A stretch of 64,000 nucleotides of DNA from an uncultured Alphaproteobacteria bacterium. Lineage in GTDB: Bacteria; Pseudomonadota; Alphaproteobacteria; JAPOUT01; G958296285. The notes beneath the pieces were generated by a model. It did no database searches and was not told the origin of the DNA. It saw nothing but the letters and a program-made list of their open reading frames with translations. The DNA lies in the NCBI GenBank assembly GCA_958296285.1, contig OY282459.1, positions 632,367 through 696,366 on the forward strand, in the 5' to 3' direction. The translations under genes and the position numbers were made by a program. Below are positions 1 through 8,128 of the stretch, in pieces (position 1 is the stretch's first letter; every line of letters begins with the position of its first letter).

Positions 1-250
1 GGGGGGGTCGGGGGGAATCCCCCCCGAAACGCGTGGGTGGGTGGGAAAAAAGCATTTGCGAGCGAAGCAACGCGAAGCGAGCAAATGCGACCCACCCACG
101 CGCCCCTGCTCGCAAGAGCTCTTGGAGGGGGGGTCGGCGGGCTTTCTCGCTCGCTAGCGCTCGCTTCGTTTCGCCACGCCCGCCGACTTTCGGGGGTTTC
201 CCCCGAACCCCCTTTTCGCGGGGGGCTTCGCCCCCCACACCCCCCTCAAC
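1..250. repeat. Mosaic palindromic array R1 (left edge cut)
   Basis: This G/C-rich intergenic array is built of nested inverted repeats that recur through the window. The modules are: C, a TCGGGGGG-AAT-CCCCCCGA hairpin; A, an arm CGCGTGGGTGGG paired with CCCACCCACGCG around GCAAATGC-type inner repeats; a centre containing CAAGAGCTCTTG; B, GTCGGCGGGC paired with GCCCGCCGAC; and D, GGGGGGCTTCGCCCCCC ending in CACACCCCCCT. Short frames read through it in all directions encode only low-complexity Pro/Gly/Arg peptides and are not believed. It ends just beyond the stop of the neighbouring porin gene. Confidence 0.85.
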
Positions 251-257
251 GGGAGCC

Positions 258-1427
258 TCAAAAAGATACGCCAATAATCACGCCCGCCGATAAAGAATCC
301 AACTTGATCTGCCCCGCCATGTCAGGATCTCTGTCCTGAAGATATTGCACATCCAAGCCCAACCTCAAACCGCCGCCGGCATGATAAGTCCCGCCCGCCT
401 GCGCGCCCCAATTGATCTTTTTCGCGCCAGCGCCCCTCCGCAAACTATGCCGCCACGCCACGCCCGCCTCCCAAGCGCGATAGCGATAGGAAAACCCCGC
501 CGCCCAAACATGATCCTTCGCGCCGCGCAAAGCGACATTTCTCTGATATTTATACGCCGCGCCAAAACGAAGCCCCCGCCAAATCGCCGCCATGCCCGCC
601 GAAACATATTCCACATCCCCCGATGCCGAAAAACCATCATTATAGCCGTAAGCCGCCGAGACCCCAATATCCCAATGCCGCGCCACCGCGCCGAAATAGC
701 TGGCGGCGAAAAGAAAAATATCCGAAGGCGAGCCGCTTACCTCTCCCCCAGCTCGGCTTTGGCTTCCTATCGGAACGCGAAGCCCATTATTCCCCCGCGC
801 TTCCGAGAGAGTCGGAACATAAGAAAAACCAAAACGCAAGCCGATCAGGCGAGGCGTGTAAAAAGAGACTTTGTAATCCGCCTCCGTGGCAATGATGAAA
901 GTCGCCAAATCCGCGCTCTGCCGCGAGATATTGACGGCATAAGGATAATCAATGCTGTTGTTCGGAACGAATTCGGGCGCGGTGTAATGGAGCGTCTCGG
1001 AAACGGCATAGGGCGCGCCGAATTCCAGTCTCCCGAAAGCGCCCTCCATGAAAATATAATGCTCCTCCAGATCGCCATCTATGGCGAATTCCAATTTCAG
1101 CCCGATCGTGATTCCTTTGTCGTTGGTGAAGTCGCCGGTCAAGGCGACAACGCTCTCATTGTTCTTGACCGTGAGGTCGCCGACCGTCATCACATTGTCA
1201 GGGTCGCCCTTAATATCGTCATGGCTGAGCCAATAGAGTCCGTGATAGATATCGCCGCCTATGGCGATCCTGACCCCCCCGCCGCCGCCCTCCTCAAAGC
1301 GATCGGAGGCATGGACAGGCGCGTGGGTCGGCGCGAGGAGGAGAAAGGCGGCGAAGAAAAACGCCGTCCCGCGCCCGCCTCCGCGTTCCGCCTCTCCCCC
1401 ACGCCCCGTCTTGGCAGATAGATGCAT
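258..1427 (-). CDS. Outer-membrane porin (Gram-negative porin family)
   Basis: This 389-residue protein is predicted to be a trimeric beta-barrel porin for passive diffusion of small solutes. It has a long Arg/Gly-rich n-region, a hydrophobic stretch around residues 22-34 and a probable cleavage near HAS-D, so it is probably exported. The mature part alternates short amphipathic strands (for example RIAIGGDIYHGLYWL, FGAPYAVSETLHY) and ends in the C-terminal Phe (VIIGVSF) recognised by the BAM complex. AGGGA lies about 7 nt before the ATG. It follows a second porin gene on the same strand with a terminator-like hairpin between them. Its 3' end abuts palindromic array R1. The precise solute is unknown. 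Confidence 0.8.
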   Translation of the reverse strand: MHLSAKTGRGGEAERGGGRGTAFFFAAFLLLAPTHAPVHASDRFEEGGGGGVRIAIGGDIYHGLYWLSHDDIKGDPDNVMTVGDLTVKNNESVVALTGDFTNDKGITIGLKLEFAIDGDLEEHYIFMEGAFGRLEFGAPYAVSETLHYTAPEFVPNNSIDYPYAVNISRQSADLATFIIATEADYKVSFYTPRLIGLRFGFSYVPTLSEARGNNGLRVPIGSQSRAGGEVSGSPSDIFLFAASYFGAVARHWDIGVSAAYGYNDGFSASGDVEYVSAGMAAIWRGLRFGAAYKYQRNVALRGAKDHVWAAGFSYRYRAWEAGVAWRHSLRRGAGAKKINWGAQAGGTYHAGGGLRLGLDVQYLQDRDPDMAGQIKLDSLSAGVIIGVSF

Positions 1428-1436
1428 GGATGTCCC

Positions 1437-1476
1437 TAAAGAAAAGAGGCGTCCCCTTCACGCGAAAGGGCGCCTC
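1437..1476 (-). terminator. Rho-independent terminator after the second porin gene
   Basis: On the minus strand, GAGGCG pairs with CGCCTC and CCCTT with AAGGG around a short loop, followed directly by TTTTCTTT. It lies between the stop of the upstream porin (1542) and the start of the downstream porin (1427), so it probably ends the first transcript, or attenuates read-through into the second porin. Confidence 0.65.
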
Positions 1477-1541
1477 CTTATTGATTGCGATGTTTCGCCG
1501 CGATGCTTGTCCCGCGAGGGACGAGTCGCCTTGGCCGTCCT

Positions 1542-2765
1542 TTAGAAAGAAAGGGCCATCACGAATCCGATGGAGAAAGAATCCAGCTCTGGGGTCACAG
1601 CGTCCGGATCTTTGTCGGTGACATATTGGAGATCAAGACCTGTCTGCAGTCCTGGCCCCAATTTGTATCCGCCTCCGACTTGCCACGCCTCATGCGAGGT
1701 CTTGGAGCCTGTGAACGTGGGCGCGCTGGAACTGACATCCGCCTGTCTGTAGGCGAAGCCGACAGTCCATGGACCTTCCGTGTAAGCCAAGCCGGCGGAG
1801 ATCACCTCTTGGTTTGGATAGACGGCAAGAGAATTCGGCGCGGCCATGTTTCTCGCCGCCGTGATGTCTTCAGCCAATTTGTATCCGAAGCCGATGGTCA
1901 GACTCTCCCAACTATATTGAAGGCCGGCGCTAAAAATTTCGGGATCGTCTTGAACGCCGGGAACGCCGTCTGCGACCAAATAGGCGGCGGAGAAGCGAAG
2001 CGCCATGGAAGAGAGAAATTCCTGCTCATAATTGAGACCAACGCTGATCACATCGGTCATTTTCGTGCGAATCCGGTTTCTTGTCGGGACATCAAAACTG
2101 TTGTCGCCACTAACATTGACATCACCGTCGCGAACTATGACGTCATCTATGCCTATATCCGGCGTGAAGGAGAAGCCCAGCGTGAAGCCGCCGACAGGAA
2201 CGCTCGTATAGGAGAGTTTATAGGCTTCCTCATCCAGCAGGATTTTCGTGGAGAGCGAGCTCGCATGGTCGGTGTAGCCCTCATATTCCGTGCTGACCCG
2301 CGCGATATTATAGACATTCGGATCGTCTATATTGTTGCCCGGCACGAAATCCGGAACGCCGACATGCAGTTCCTCCGCCACGCCGTTCGTCACGCCGAAG
2401 GCCAGCCTGCCGAAGCCGCCTTCCACAAAGGCGTAATTCTCGTCAAAATTGGCGTTGGCGTCCAAAGCCGCGCTGTAGCCGGCGACAAGACCATTGTCAA
2501 AAGGCATCGCCAAGGAAAAAGCCACATGGCTGTCCAGATTCTTGATGGCGAAGCCCGAATATTCGGCCGTGGTCTGGGCAGCGCCCTCCCCCGTCGTCAG
2601 ATCGTCATTGTCCAGAAGATAAAGCCCGTAGCGCAGATCGCCGGAGAGGGAGATGTTCACTCTGCCGAGTTTCATCATCGCATCGTGTTCGTCCGCTCGC
2701 GCGGTGTCGCCGATAACAATGCTGCCCGCGATAAGCATGGTGGCGGCAAGAAGAGCGTGTCTCAT
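1542..2765 (-). CDS. Outer-membrane porin (Gram-negative porin family)
   Basis: This porin has 407 residues when started at the ATG at 2765, which has GGGGAG 8 nt upstream; an in-frame ATG at 2780 lacks a ribosome site. MRHALLAATMLIAGSIVIG is a classical signal peptide with cleavage after TARA. The mature chain opens with the porin pattern GRVNISLSGDLRYGLYLLDNDD, contains repeated amphipathic strands (FGVTNGVAEELHVGVPDFVPGNNIDDPNVYNIAR) and ends FVMALSF with a terminal Phe. The neighbouring porin shows the same FVPxNxIDxPxxxNI motif, so the pair arose by duplication. Which nutrients pass is not visible. Confidence 0.85.
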   Translation of the reverse strand: MRHALLAATMLIAGSIVIGDTARADEHDAMMKLGRVNISLSGDLRYGLYLLDNDDLTTGEGAAQTTAEYSGFAIKNLDSHVAFSLAMPFDNGLVAGYSAALDANANFDENYAFVEGGFGRLAFGVTNGVAEELHVGVPDFVPGNNIDDPNVYNIARVSTEYEGYTDHASSLSTKILLDEEAYKLSYTSVPVGGFTLGFSFTPDIGIDDVIVRDGDVNVSGDNSFDVPTRNRIRTKMTDVISVGLNYEQEFLSSMALRFSAAYLVADGVPGVQDDPEIFSAGLQYSWESLTIGFGYKLAEDITAARNMAAPNSLAVYPNQEVISAGLAYTEGPWTVGFAYRQADVSSSAPTFTGSKTSHEAWQVGGGYKLGPGLQTGLDLQYVTDKDPDAVTPELDSFSIGFVMALSF

Positions 2766-3106
2766 GGTGAATCTCCCCACTTTTCTGTTCGGCCCGAAAC
2801 GAGTTCCTAAGCCTTATAGCGAAAAGCGCCGCGAGACGCAACCATTTTCGCCAATGTCGGTTCGGGGGAAGCGTCCGGCATATCCAAGCATCAAGCGCCA
2901 TAACGACAAACCCGCGCTCCTCCTTCCATAAGCAAAATACACATTCTCATAGAGAGGTCAATAAGCTTTTTGAAAAATTCCACAGAGATTATTTCAGCCA
3001 TTGTCGCGGGATGATTTCTCCGCCGCCCGAGACGATCGCGCGCGCGTTTGAGAATGAGATCAAAGAATGGAGGCCGGGAGAAAGAGCTTGCTTTTTCTCT
3101 GACAAT

Positions 3107-3153
3107 AAACAAAATATAGTCTCTGTTGAGAATGTTTCACCCATATATCGTAT
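3107..3153 (+). promoter_or_regulatory. Tandem NrdR boxes upstream of nrdA
   Basis: Positions 3107-3122 match 13 of 16 bases of the NrdR consensus acaCwAtATaTwGtgt. Positions 3138-3153 carry the core C-ATATAT-G. The two boxes are exactly 31 bp apart, the three-helical-turn spacing typical of NrdR operators. They lie about 145-190 bp before nrdA and predict repression by NrdR-ATP/dATP. The rest of the 2781-3296 gap shows no gene. Confidence 0.7.
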
Positions 3154-3296
3154 GCTCTGTCGCATATTCTATGGGTTTCAGAAGCGAATCGGCGAAGGCG
3201 CTCTTGCGAGACAGAGCGCCGAAATCGGCGTAAAATCGCCGGACAATTCGCGGCGCGCGGACAGGCGGGTCGCGCGGAAAATCGGGAAGGGGTTTT

Positions 3297-5435
3297 ATGG
3301 CGGCGAAAAGGGAGAGAGAGCGGGACGCGGCGTCTCTGAAGCGGCAAGATCGGCGCGTGGAAGCGCGCGCGGCGGAGACGGCGGGCGCGGGGCGTCTTGA
3401 CGCGGGGGCGGTCGGCTTCGGCAAGGCGAATCTCGCCCTTCTGCCGGGCGGCGCCGGCGGCGCGGCTTCCGCCGCCCAAAAAACCGCCGCCGCTCTTCCC
3501 AAAATCGGACGGCGCGTCCAATATCCGGCGCGCGGCGCGGTCGCCGTGGATGAAAGGCGGGACGCCCTCCTGACCCATTTCGGCAAAGCCACCTTGAGCG
3601 ATCGCTACCTTCTGCCGGGCGAAAGTTTTCAGGATATTTTCGCCCGAGTCGCCTCCTTTTACGGCGACAACGCCGCCCACGCGCAGCGCCTTTACGATTA
3701 TATCTCCCGCCATTGGTTCATGCCGGCGACGCCCATCCTCTCCAATGGCGGAACCGAGAGAGGTCTTCCGATCTCCTGCTTCTTGAACGAGGCGGACGAC
3801 AGTCTGAGGGGCATTGTGGATCTGTGGAACGAGAATGTTTGGCTCGCCGCCAAAGGCGGCGGCATCGGCTCTTATTGGGGCAATCTGCGCTCCATTGGCG
3901 AGAAGGTCGGCATGAACGGCCATACGAGCGGAATCGTGCCTTTCGTGCGCGTCATGGATTCGCTGACCCTCGCCATCAGTCAAGGCTCGCTGAGGCGCGG
4001 ATCGGCGGCGGTCTATCTGACTGTGGATCATCCGGAAGTGGAGGAGTTCTTGGAGATTCGCCGCCCGACAGGAGGCGATCCCAATCGCAAGACGCCCAAT
4101 CTGCATCACGGGCTGCTGGTCTCAGACGCCTTCATGCGCGCCGTGGAGCGCGATGAGGAATGGGCGCTCGTCAGCCCGAAGACCAGCCACGTTCAGAAGA
4201 GACTCTCGGCGCGCGCCCTCTGGATTCGGATTCTGACGGCGCGGGTGGAGACAGGCGAGCCTTATCTCATTTTCCGCGACACGGTGAACAGGCTGCGTCC
4301 CGAGCATCACAAACTGGCCGGCCTTGAGGTCAAGACTTCCAATCTCTGCAGCGAGATCACGCTCCCGACCGGCTTGGACAGAGAGGGGAGAGCGCGCACG
4401 GCGGTCTGCTGTCTCTCGTCTCTCAATCTGGAGCATTTCGCCGAATGGGAGAAGGACGAGCTCTTCATTGAGGACGCGCTCCGCTTTTTGGACAATGTGC
4501 TGGAGGATTTCATCAGCCGCGCGCCGCCTGAGATGGCGCGCGCCGCTTATGCGGCGAAGCGCGAGCGGAGCGTGGGTTTGGGCGTGATGGGCTTTCATGC
4601 TTTTTTGCAGAAGAATCGCGCGCCCTTTGAATCGGCGATCGCCAAATCTTGGAATCTGAAAATGTTTCGGCACATTAAGACTCGCGCCGACAGAGCGTCG
4701 CGGCTTTTGGCTGTCGAGCGCGGCGCCTGTCCTGACGCCGCCGATTTCGGCGTCATGGAGCGTTTTTCTCACAAGACGGCGATCGCGCCGACCGCCTCCA
4801 TTTCCATCATATGCGGCGGGACTTCGCCAGGGATTGAGCCTTACGCCGCGAACAGTTTCACCCATAAGACGCTGTCCGGCTCTTTTAATGTGCGGAATCC
4901 TTATTTGCGGGCGCTTCTGGACGAGAAAGGTCGGGATGGGGAGGAGATTTGGACGTCCATTGTCACGCGCGGCGGATCGGTGCGCCATTTGGATTTTTTG
5001 AGCGAGGATGAGAAGCGCGTGTTTCATACGGCGTTTGAGTTGGATCAGCGCTGGATCATAGAGCATGCCGCTGACAGGACGTCTTATGTGGATCAATCGC
5101 AATCGGTGAATTTGTTTTTGCCGTCTGACGTTCACAAGCGCGATCTGCATCAGTTGCATTATCGGGCTTGGAAGAAGGGTTTGAAGAGTCTTTATTATTG
5201 TCGCTCTCTGTCGCTGCAGCGCGCGGAGTCTGCGGCGACAGTTTCGGCGGCGGCTGATGCGGCTGATGCGGCTGATGCGGTTTCGCGAGGCGTGAATGGC
5301 AAAAATGGGAAAAATAGCAAAAATAGCAAAGCGAATGGTCATGTGAATGGGGCTGCGGGGATGGCGTCTTCGGGCGGCGGCGGCGAAGGCGGACATGACG
5401 CGATAGATTATGACGAATGTTTGACGTGCCAGTAA
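3297..5435 (+). CDS. nrdA: Ribonucleoside-diphosphate reductase alpha subunit (class I)
   Basis: This 712-residue catalytic subunit reduces ribonucleoside diphosphates to deoxyribonucleotides. Visible signatures are PATPILSNGGTERGLPISCF (the first active-site Cys), NLCSEI and AVCCLSSLNL (radical-site Asn/Cys/Glu and partner Cys), the phosphate-binding TASISIICGGTSPGIEPY, YYCRSLSLQ, and a C-terminal CLTC pair for reactivation by thioredoxin or glutaredoxin. No ATP-cone is visible in the N-terminal 70 residues, which are Ala/Gly/Arg-rich. Before the C-terminal Cys pair is an expanded low-complexity linker (a 9-bp unit repeated three times gives ADAADAADA, then Asn/Lys/Gly). GGGAAGGGG precedes the ATG. 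The partner nrdB starts at 7157 beyond a nuclease gene. Confidence 0.95.
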   Translation: MAAKRERERDAASLKRQDRRVEARAAETAGAGRLDAGAVGFGKANLALLPGGAGGAASAAQKTAAALPKIGRRVQYPARGAVAVDERRDALLTHFGKATLSDRYLLPGESFQDIFARVASFYGDNAAHAQRLYDYISRHWFMPATPILSNGGTERGLPISCFLNEADDSLRGIVDLWNENVWLAAKGGGIGSYWGNLRSIGEKVGMNGHTSGIVPFVRVMDSLTLAISQGSLRRGSAAVYLTVDHPEVEEFLEIRRPTGGDPNRKTPNLHHGLLVSDAFMRAVERDEEWALVSPKTSHVQKRLSARALWIRILTARVETGEPYLIFRDTVNRLRPEHHKLAGLEVKTSNLCSEITLPTGLDREGRARTAVCCLSSLNLEHFAEWEKDELFIEDALRFLDNVLEDFISRAPPEMARAAYAAKRERSVGLGVMGFHAFLQKNRAPFESAIAKSWNLKMFRHIKTRADRASRLLAVERGACPDAADFGVMERFSHKTAIAPTASISIICGGTSPGIEPYAANSFTHKTLSGSFNVRNPYLRALLDEKGRDGEEIWTSIVTRGGSVRHLDFLSEDEKRVFHTAFELDQRWIIEHAADRTSYVDQSQSVNLFLPSDVHKRDLHQLHYRAWKKGLKSLYYCRSLSLQRAESAATVSAAADAADAADAVSRGVNGKNGKNSKNSKANGHVNGAAGMASSGGGGEGGHDAIDYDECLTCQ

Positions 5436-5439
5436 GACT

Positions 5440-5468
5440 GCCTCTTTTTCATAGAGGCGCGTTTTGGG
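5440..5468 (+). terminator. Probable terminator of nrdA
   Basis: GCCTCT at 5440-5445 pairs with AGAGGC at 5453-5458 across a T-rich loop and is followed by GCGTTTT. It starts a few bases after the nrdA stop. The same hairpin is part of a recurrent module seen in other intergenic regions (near 11371, 16700 and 17110, inverted), so it is both a terminator candidate and part of the repeat family. Confidence 0.5.
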
Positions 5469-5660
5469 TTTGCCGCAGGGGAACTAGCGCATAGAAGCTG
5501 AAGGTGAAGGGGGGTCAAGGGGGGCTAGCCCCCCTTGAAAAACAAGGCGGGCGCAAGCCCGCCTATGCGCGTGGGTGGGGTGGGGTAGGAAGCATTTGCG
5601 AGCAAACGCAGTGCAGCGAGCAAATGCGACCCCACCCACGCGCCCCCTGCTTGCAGGCGC
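5468..5660. repeat. Palindromic array R2 (left half of a split array)
   Basis: It contains module E (the GCGCATAGAAGCTGAAGGTG side, shared with 11371-11448), module D (GGGGGGCTAGCCCCCC), a small GGCGGGC/GCCCGCC hairpin and module A (GCGTGGGTGGGG paired with CCCCACCCACGC). It stops in the central linker near 5660. Array R3, on the other side of the nuclease gene, starts from that same linker and supplies the opposite half. Confidence 0.8.
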
Positions 5661-5706
5661 TCACGCAGGAGACGCCAACATATCTTCGCTATCGCCTCCA
5701 GTAGCC

Positions 5707-6864
5707 CTAGGAAAGTAAATAGCGAGATATGTCAATGTTATCCTTGCCCTTTTTCGTTCTGATTTCCCAACCCTCATCCTTGGGCCAAATATGAACGTAC
5801 CAATGGCAATGGCGGGGTCCCTCTGAACGCTTGTTTAGCGAATCTAGCCAGGGAAAGAAATCGGAACGCGGAATCTGAAACAAGATATCTTCAGAGCCGC
5901 ATCCGAAAAGCAAGTAAGAATCTTCTCCTTGCCCCAGGAATTCCATATGGGCATCCCGAACCCCGAACCAAAAATTCCCTCTTTTGTATTCCCTAGAGAC
6001 GTTGCAGACAACAACCGTCCTATTGTCGTCCGTAGAGTATTCCTTCTTAGATCGCCGTTCCATTGAAGGCACATTGGGATTTTCCTCTTCGAACCGTTGG
6101 ATACAACGATCGTGAAAATCAACATGATCAATGCCTTCCTTGCTGATACTTTCCGTTTCTTCTTCATCCTCTGCGTATTCTGCGACAAAATCCTCGACAA
6201 GCGACAAAACTAGTTTGGCTATTTCATCAAGATGGATGAACTCCTTTGGAAAAAGAATTTCACGGACTTGATCGAAAGTTTGGGCGGCTCCCAATTTATG
6301 CCTAGCCTTCGCCATATTAAGCAGAGATTTAACGCGAATCATCCGCGTATACGGAGCATGGTGTGATCCGCGAATCTGATCTGCTAAGCCTCTTCTCTCT
6401 TTTCCCAAAACAAGCAAAATTGACACGTCTTTATTCTCTATGTCTTCAGAAATTACTTTTTCCCGAAATTTGGCAATGTTATCTAAGTCAATACGATACG
6501 TATCTGAGGTTTTGACTTCTACAACAACAATCCGCTTGCCATATCGCCATAAGCCATCATGGTTCATTCCATCTTGGCCGCCACGGTATTTGCCATACTC
6601 TACTTCAAAACCAAGGCGTCTGCCTATTTGAATGACGATGTCTTGCAAAGCACGAGGAGCATCAGGGAAATTTCCATCCCCAGACAAACACTCTTCAATA
6701 TATTTGTCTATCTCGTCCAACGAGGGGATTTCGTCGAGCCACGCTCTAAAATATTCTATTTTGAGGTTGTTGTTGCTGAGACGACCTACATGGTAGTCAA
6801 GGATTTGTCGTAGCGGTCTACCTTTCAACTCGCCATTTTTATAGGCTGTTATCAGATGGGACAT
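5707..6864 (-). CDS. Putative PD-(D/E)XK restriction-like nuclease
   Basis: This is a 385-residue protein I cannot assign to a named family. Residues about 70-120 (RALQDIVIQIGRRLGFEVE ... NHDG ... RIVVVEVKTS) have the PD-(D/E)XK nuclease layout: a helix, Asp103, then Glu116-Val-Lys118. A charged middle (residues 195-270) and a C-terminal domain rich in aromatic residues follow, which could recognise DNA or a trigger. The gene is clearly more AT-rich than nrdA and nrdB, lies antisense between them, and is bracketed by the two halves of a palindromic array, so it is probably acquired. A defence or mobile-element role is an inference; no methyltransferase is adjacent. Confidence 0.6.
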   Translation of the reverse strand: MSHLITAYKNGELKGRPLRQILDYHVGRLSNNNLKIEYFRAWLDEIPSLDEIDKYIEECLSGDGNFPDAPRALQDIVIQIGRRLGFEVEYGKYRGGQDGMNHDGLWRYGKRIVVVEVKTSDTYRIDLDNIAKFREKVISEDIENKDVSILLVLGKERRGLADQIRGSHHAPYTRMIRVKSLLNMAKARHKLGAAQTFDQVREILFPKEFIHLDEIAKLVLSLVEDFVAEYAEDEEETESISKEGIDHVDFHDRCIQRFEEENPNVPSMERRSKKEYSTDDNRTVVVCNVSREYKRGNFWFGVRDAHMEFLGQGEDSYLLFGCGSEDILFQIPRSDFFPWLDSLNKRSEGPRHCHWYVHIWPKDEGWEIRTKKGKDNIDISRYLLS

Positions 6865-6929
6865 CTCGCCTCCGATTGGTTGAGTGTTCCGTGATAATTT
6901 ACGTCCTGCTTCTTATAAGTCAAGCGAGC

Positions 6930-7092
6930 AGGGGGCGCGTGGGTGGGTCGCTTTTCCTCGCTCGCTACGCCACGAGTGGCTATGCTTCGCTCGGAAAAGC
7001 TTTTTTCCCACCCACCCACGCGCTTTCGGGGGGATTCCCCCCGATCCCCCCTTCTTCGCGGGGGGCTTCGCCCCCCACACCCCCCTGTTTTT
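6930..7092. repeat. Palindromic array R3 (right half of a split array)
   Basis: It starts in the central linker (AAGCGAGCAGGGGG), then module A (GCGTGGGTGGGTCGC ... CCCACCCACGCG) containing the CTACGCCACGAGTGGC sub-repeat, module C (TTCGGGGGGATTCCCCCCGA) and module D (GGGGGGCTTCGCCCCCCACACCCCCCT). It ends about 65 bp before nrdB and lies immediately upstream of it. Confidence 0.8.
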
Positions 7093-7156
7093 TGCAGCCA
7101 CAACCCATTCAGCTCTAAAATCATCGTCCAAACCGATTCGCATCAGGAAAAATCCC

Positions 7157-8116
7157 ATGTCCCTCCTCAAAGAACGCCTCGTCTATAAACCATTCCGATA
7201 CCCCTGGGCCTACGACGCCTGGCTCACCCAACAACGCATCCACTGGCTGCCCGAAGAAGTCTCGCTCGCCGAAGACGTCCGGGACTGGCACAAAAAACTC
7301 ACCCCCGAAGAACGCCACCTCCTTACCCAAATCTTCCGCTTCTTCACCCAAGCGGATGTGGAAGTCAATAACTGCTACATGAAACACTATGCGCGGGTGT
7401 TCCGTCCGACCGAGATTGTGATGATGCTCGCCGCCTTCTCCAACACCGAGACGATTCACATCGCCGCCTACAGCCACCTGTTGGATACGATCGGCATGCC
7501 GGAGTCGGAATATGAGGCGTTCCTGCACTATGCGGAGATGAAGGCGAAATACGACTATATGCAGAAATGGGGCGTGGAGACGCATGAAGACATCGCGAAG
7601 ACCTTGGCGGTTTTCGGAGCCTTCACGGAGGGCGTTCAGCTCTTCGCGTCTTTTGCGATTCTGTTGAATTTCCCGCGTTTCAATAAGATGAAGGGGATGG
7701 GACAGATCATCAGTTGGTCGGTTCGTGACGAGTCTTTGCATGCGCAGAGCGTGATTCGTTTATTTCGGACCTTCATAGAGGAGCATCCGTCTTTATGGAG
7801 TTCGGGGTTGCGCGGGGAGATTGTGGCGGCGTGTCGGGAGATTGTGGCGCATGAGGATGCGTTCATAGATTTGGCGTTTGAGATGGGTTCTGTGGAGGGC
7901 TTATCGTCTGATGAGGTCAAGCGTTATATACGGTATATCGCGGACAGGCGGTTGGTTCAGTTGGGCTTGGAGGAGATTTATGGCGTGGAGTCCAATCCGT
8001 TGCTTTGGTTGGATGGCATTTTGAATGGGATAGAGCACGCGAATTTTTTTGAGAATCGGGCGACGGAATATAGTCGCGCGGCGACCAGAGGGTCTTGGGA
8101 CGAGGCTTTTTCGTGA
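7157..8116 (+). CDS. nrdB: Ribonucleoside-diphosphate reductase beta subunit (class I)
   Basis: This 319-residue R2 subunit carries the di-iron site and tyrosyl radical for NrdA. The ferritin-like ligand set is visible: EERHLLTQIFRFFTQADVEVNNCYMKHY (first Glu-containing helix), FSNTETIHIAAYSHLL (Glu and His), FAILLNFPRFNKMKG, and SWSVRDESLHAQS (Asp-Glu-x-x-His). The ATG at 7157 with CAGGAAA upstream is chosen; in-frame codons further upstream come only from array R3. The first 250 bp are strikingly C+A-rich and the last 300 bp G+T-rich. The HNH nuclease gene begins 12 bp after the stop, so the two are probably cotranscribed. Confidence 0.95.
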   Translation: MSLLKERLVYKPFRYPWAYDAWLTQQRIHWLPEEVSLAEDVRDWHKKLTPEERHLLTQIFRFFTQADVEVNNCYMKHYARVFRPTEIVMMLAAFSNTETIHIAAYSHLLDTIGMPESEYEAFLHYAEMKAKYDYMQKWGVETHEDIAKTLAVFGAFTEGVQLFASFAILLNFPRFNKMKGMGQIISWSVRDESLHAQSVIRLFRTFIEEHPSLWSSGLRGEIVAACREIVAHEDAFIDLAFEMGSVEGLSSDEVKRYIRYIADRRLVQLGLEEIYGVESNPLLWLDGILNGIEHANFFENRATEYSRAATRGSWDEAFS

Positions 8117-8128
8117 GGGAGTTTTGAG

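Noticed and set aside
33-339. Overlapping + strand frames through array R1 (and similar frames in every array)
   Set aside because: They encode only Pro/Gly/Arg/Ser filler in several frames on both strands at once, a consequence of palindromic G/C-rich repeats.
345-1421. 358-codon frame antisense to the first porin
   Set aside because: The minus-strand porin has a signal peptide, barrel strands and terminal Phe; the antisense frame has no recognisable feature.
4122-5396. 424-codon frame antisense to nrdA
   Set aside because: It lies wholly under a well-conserved enzyme gene and its Arg-rich composition is typical of a shadow frame.
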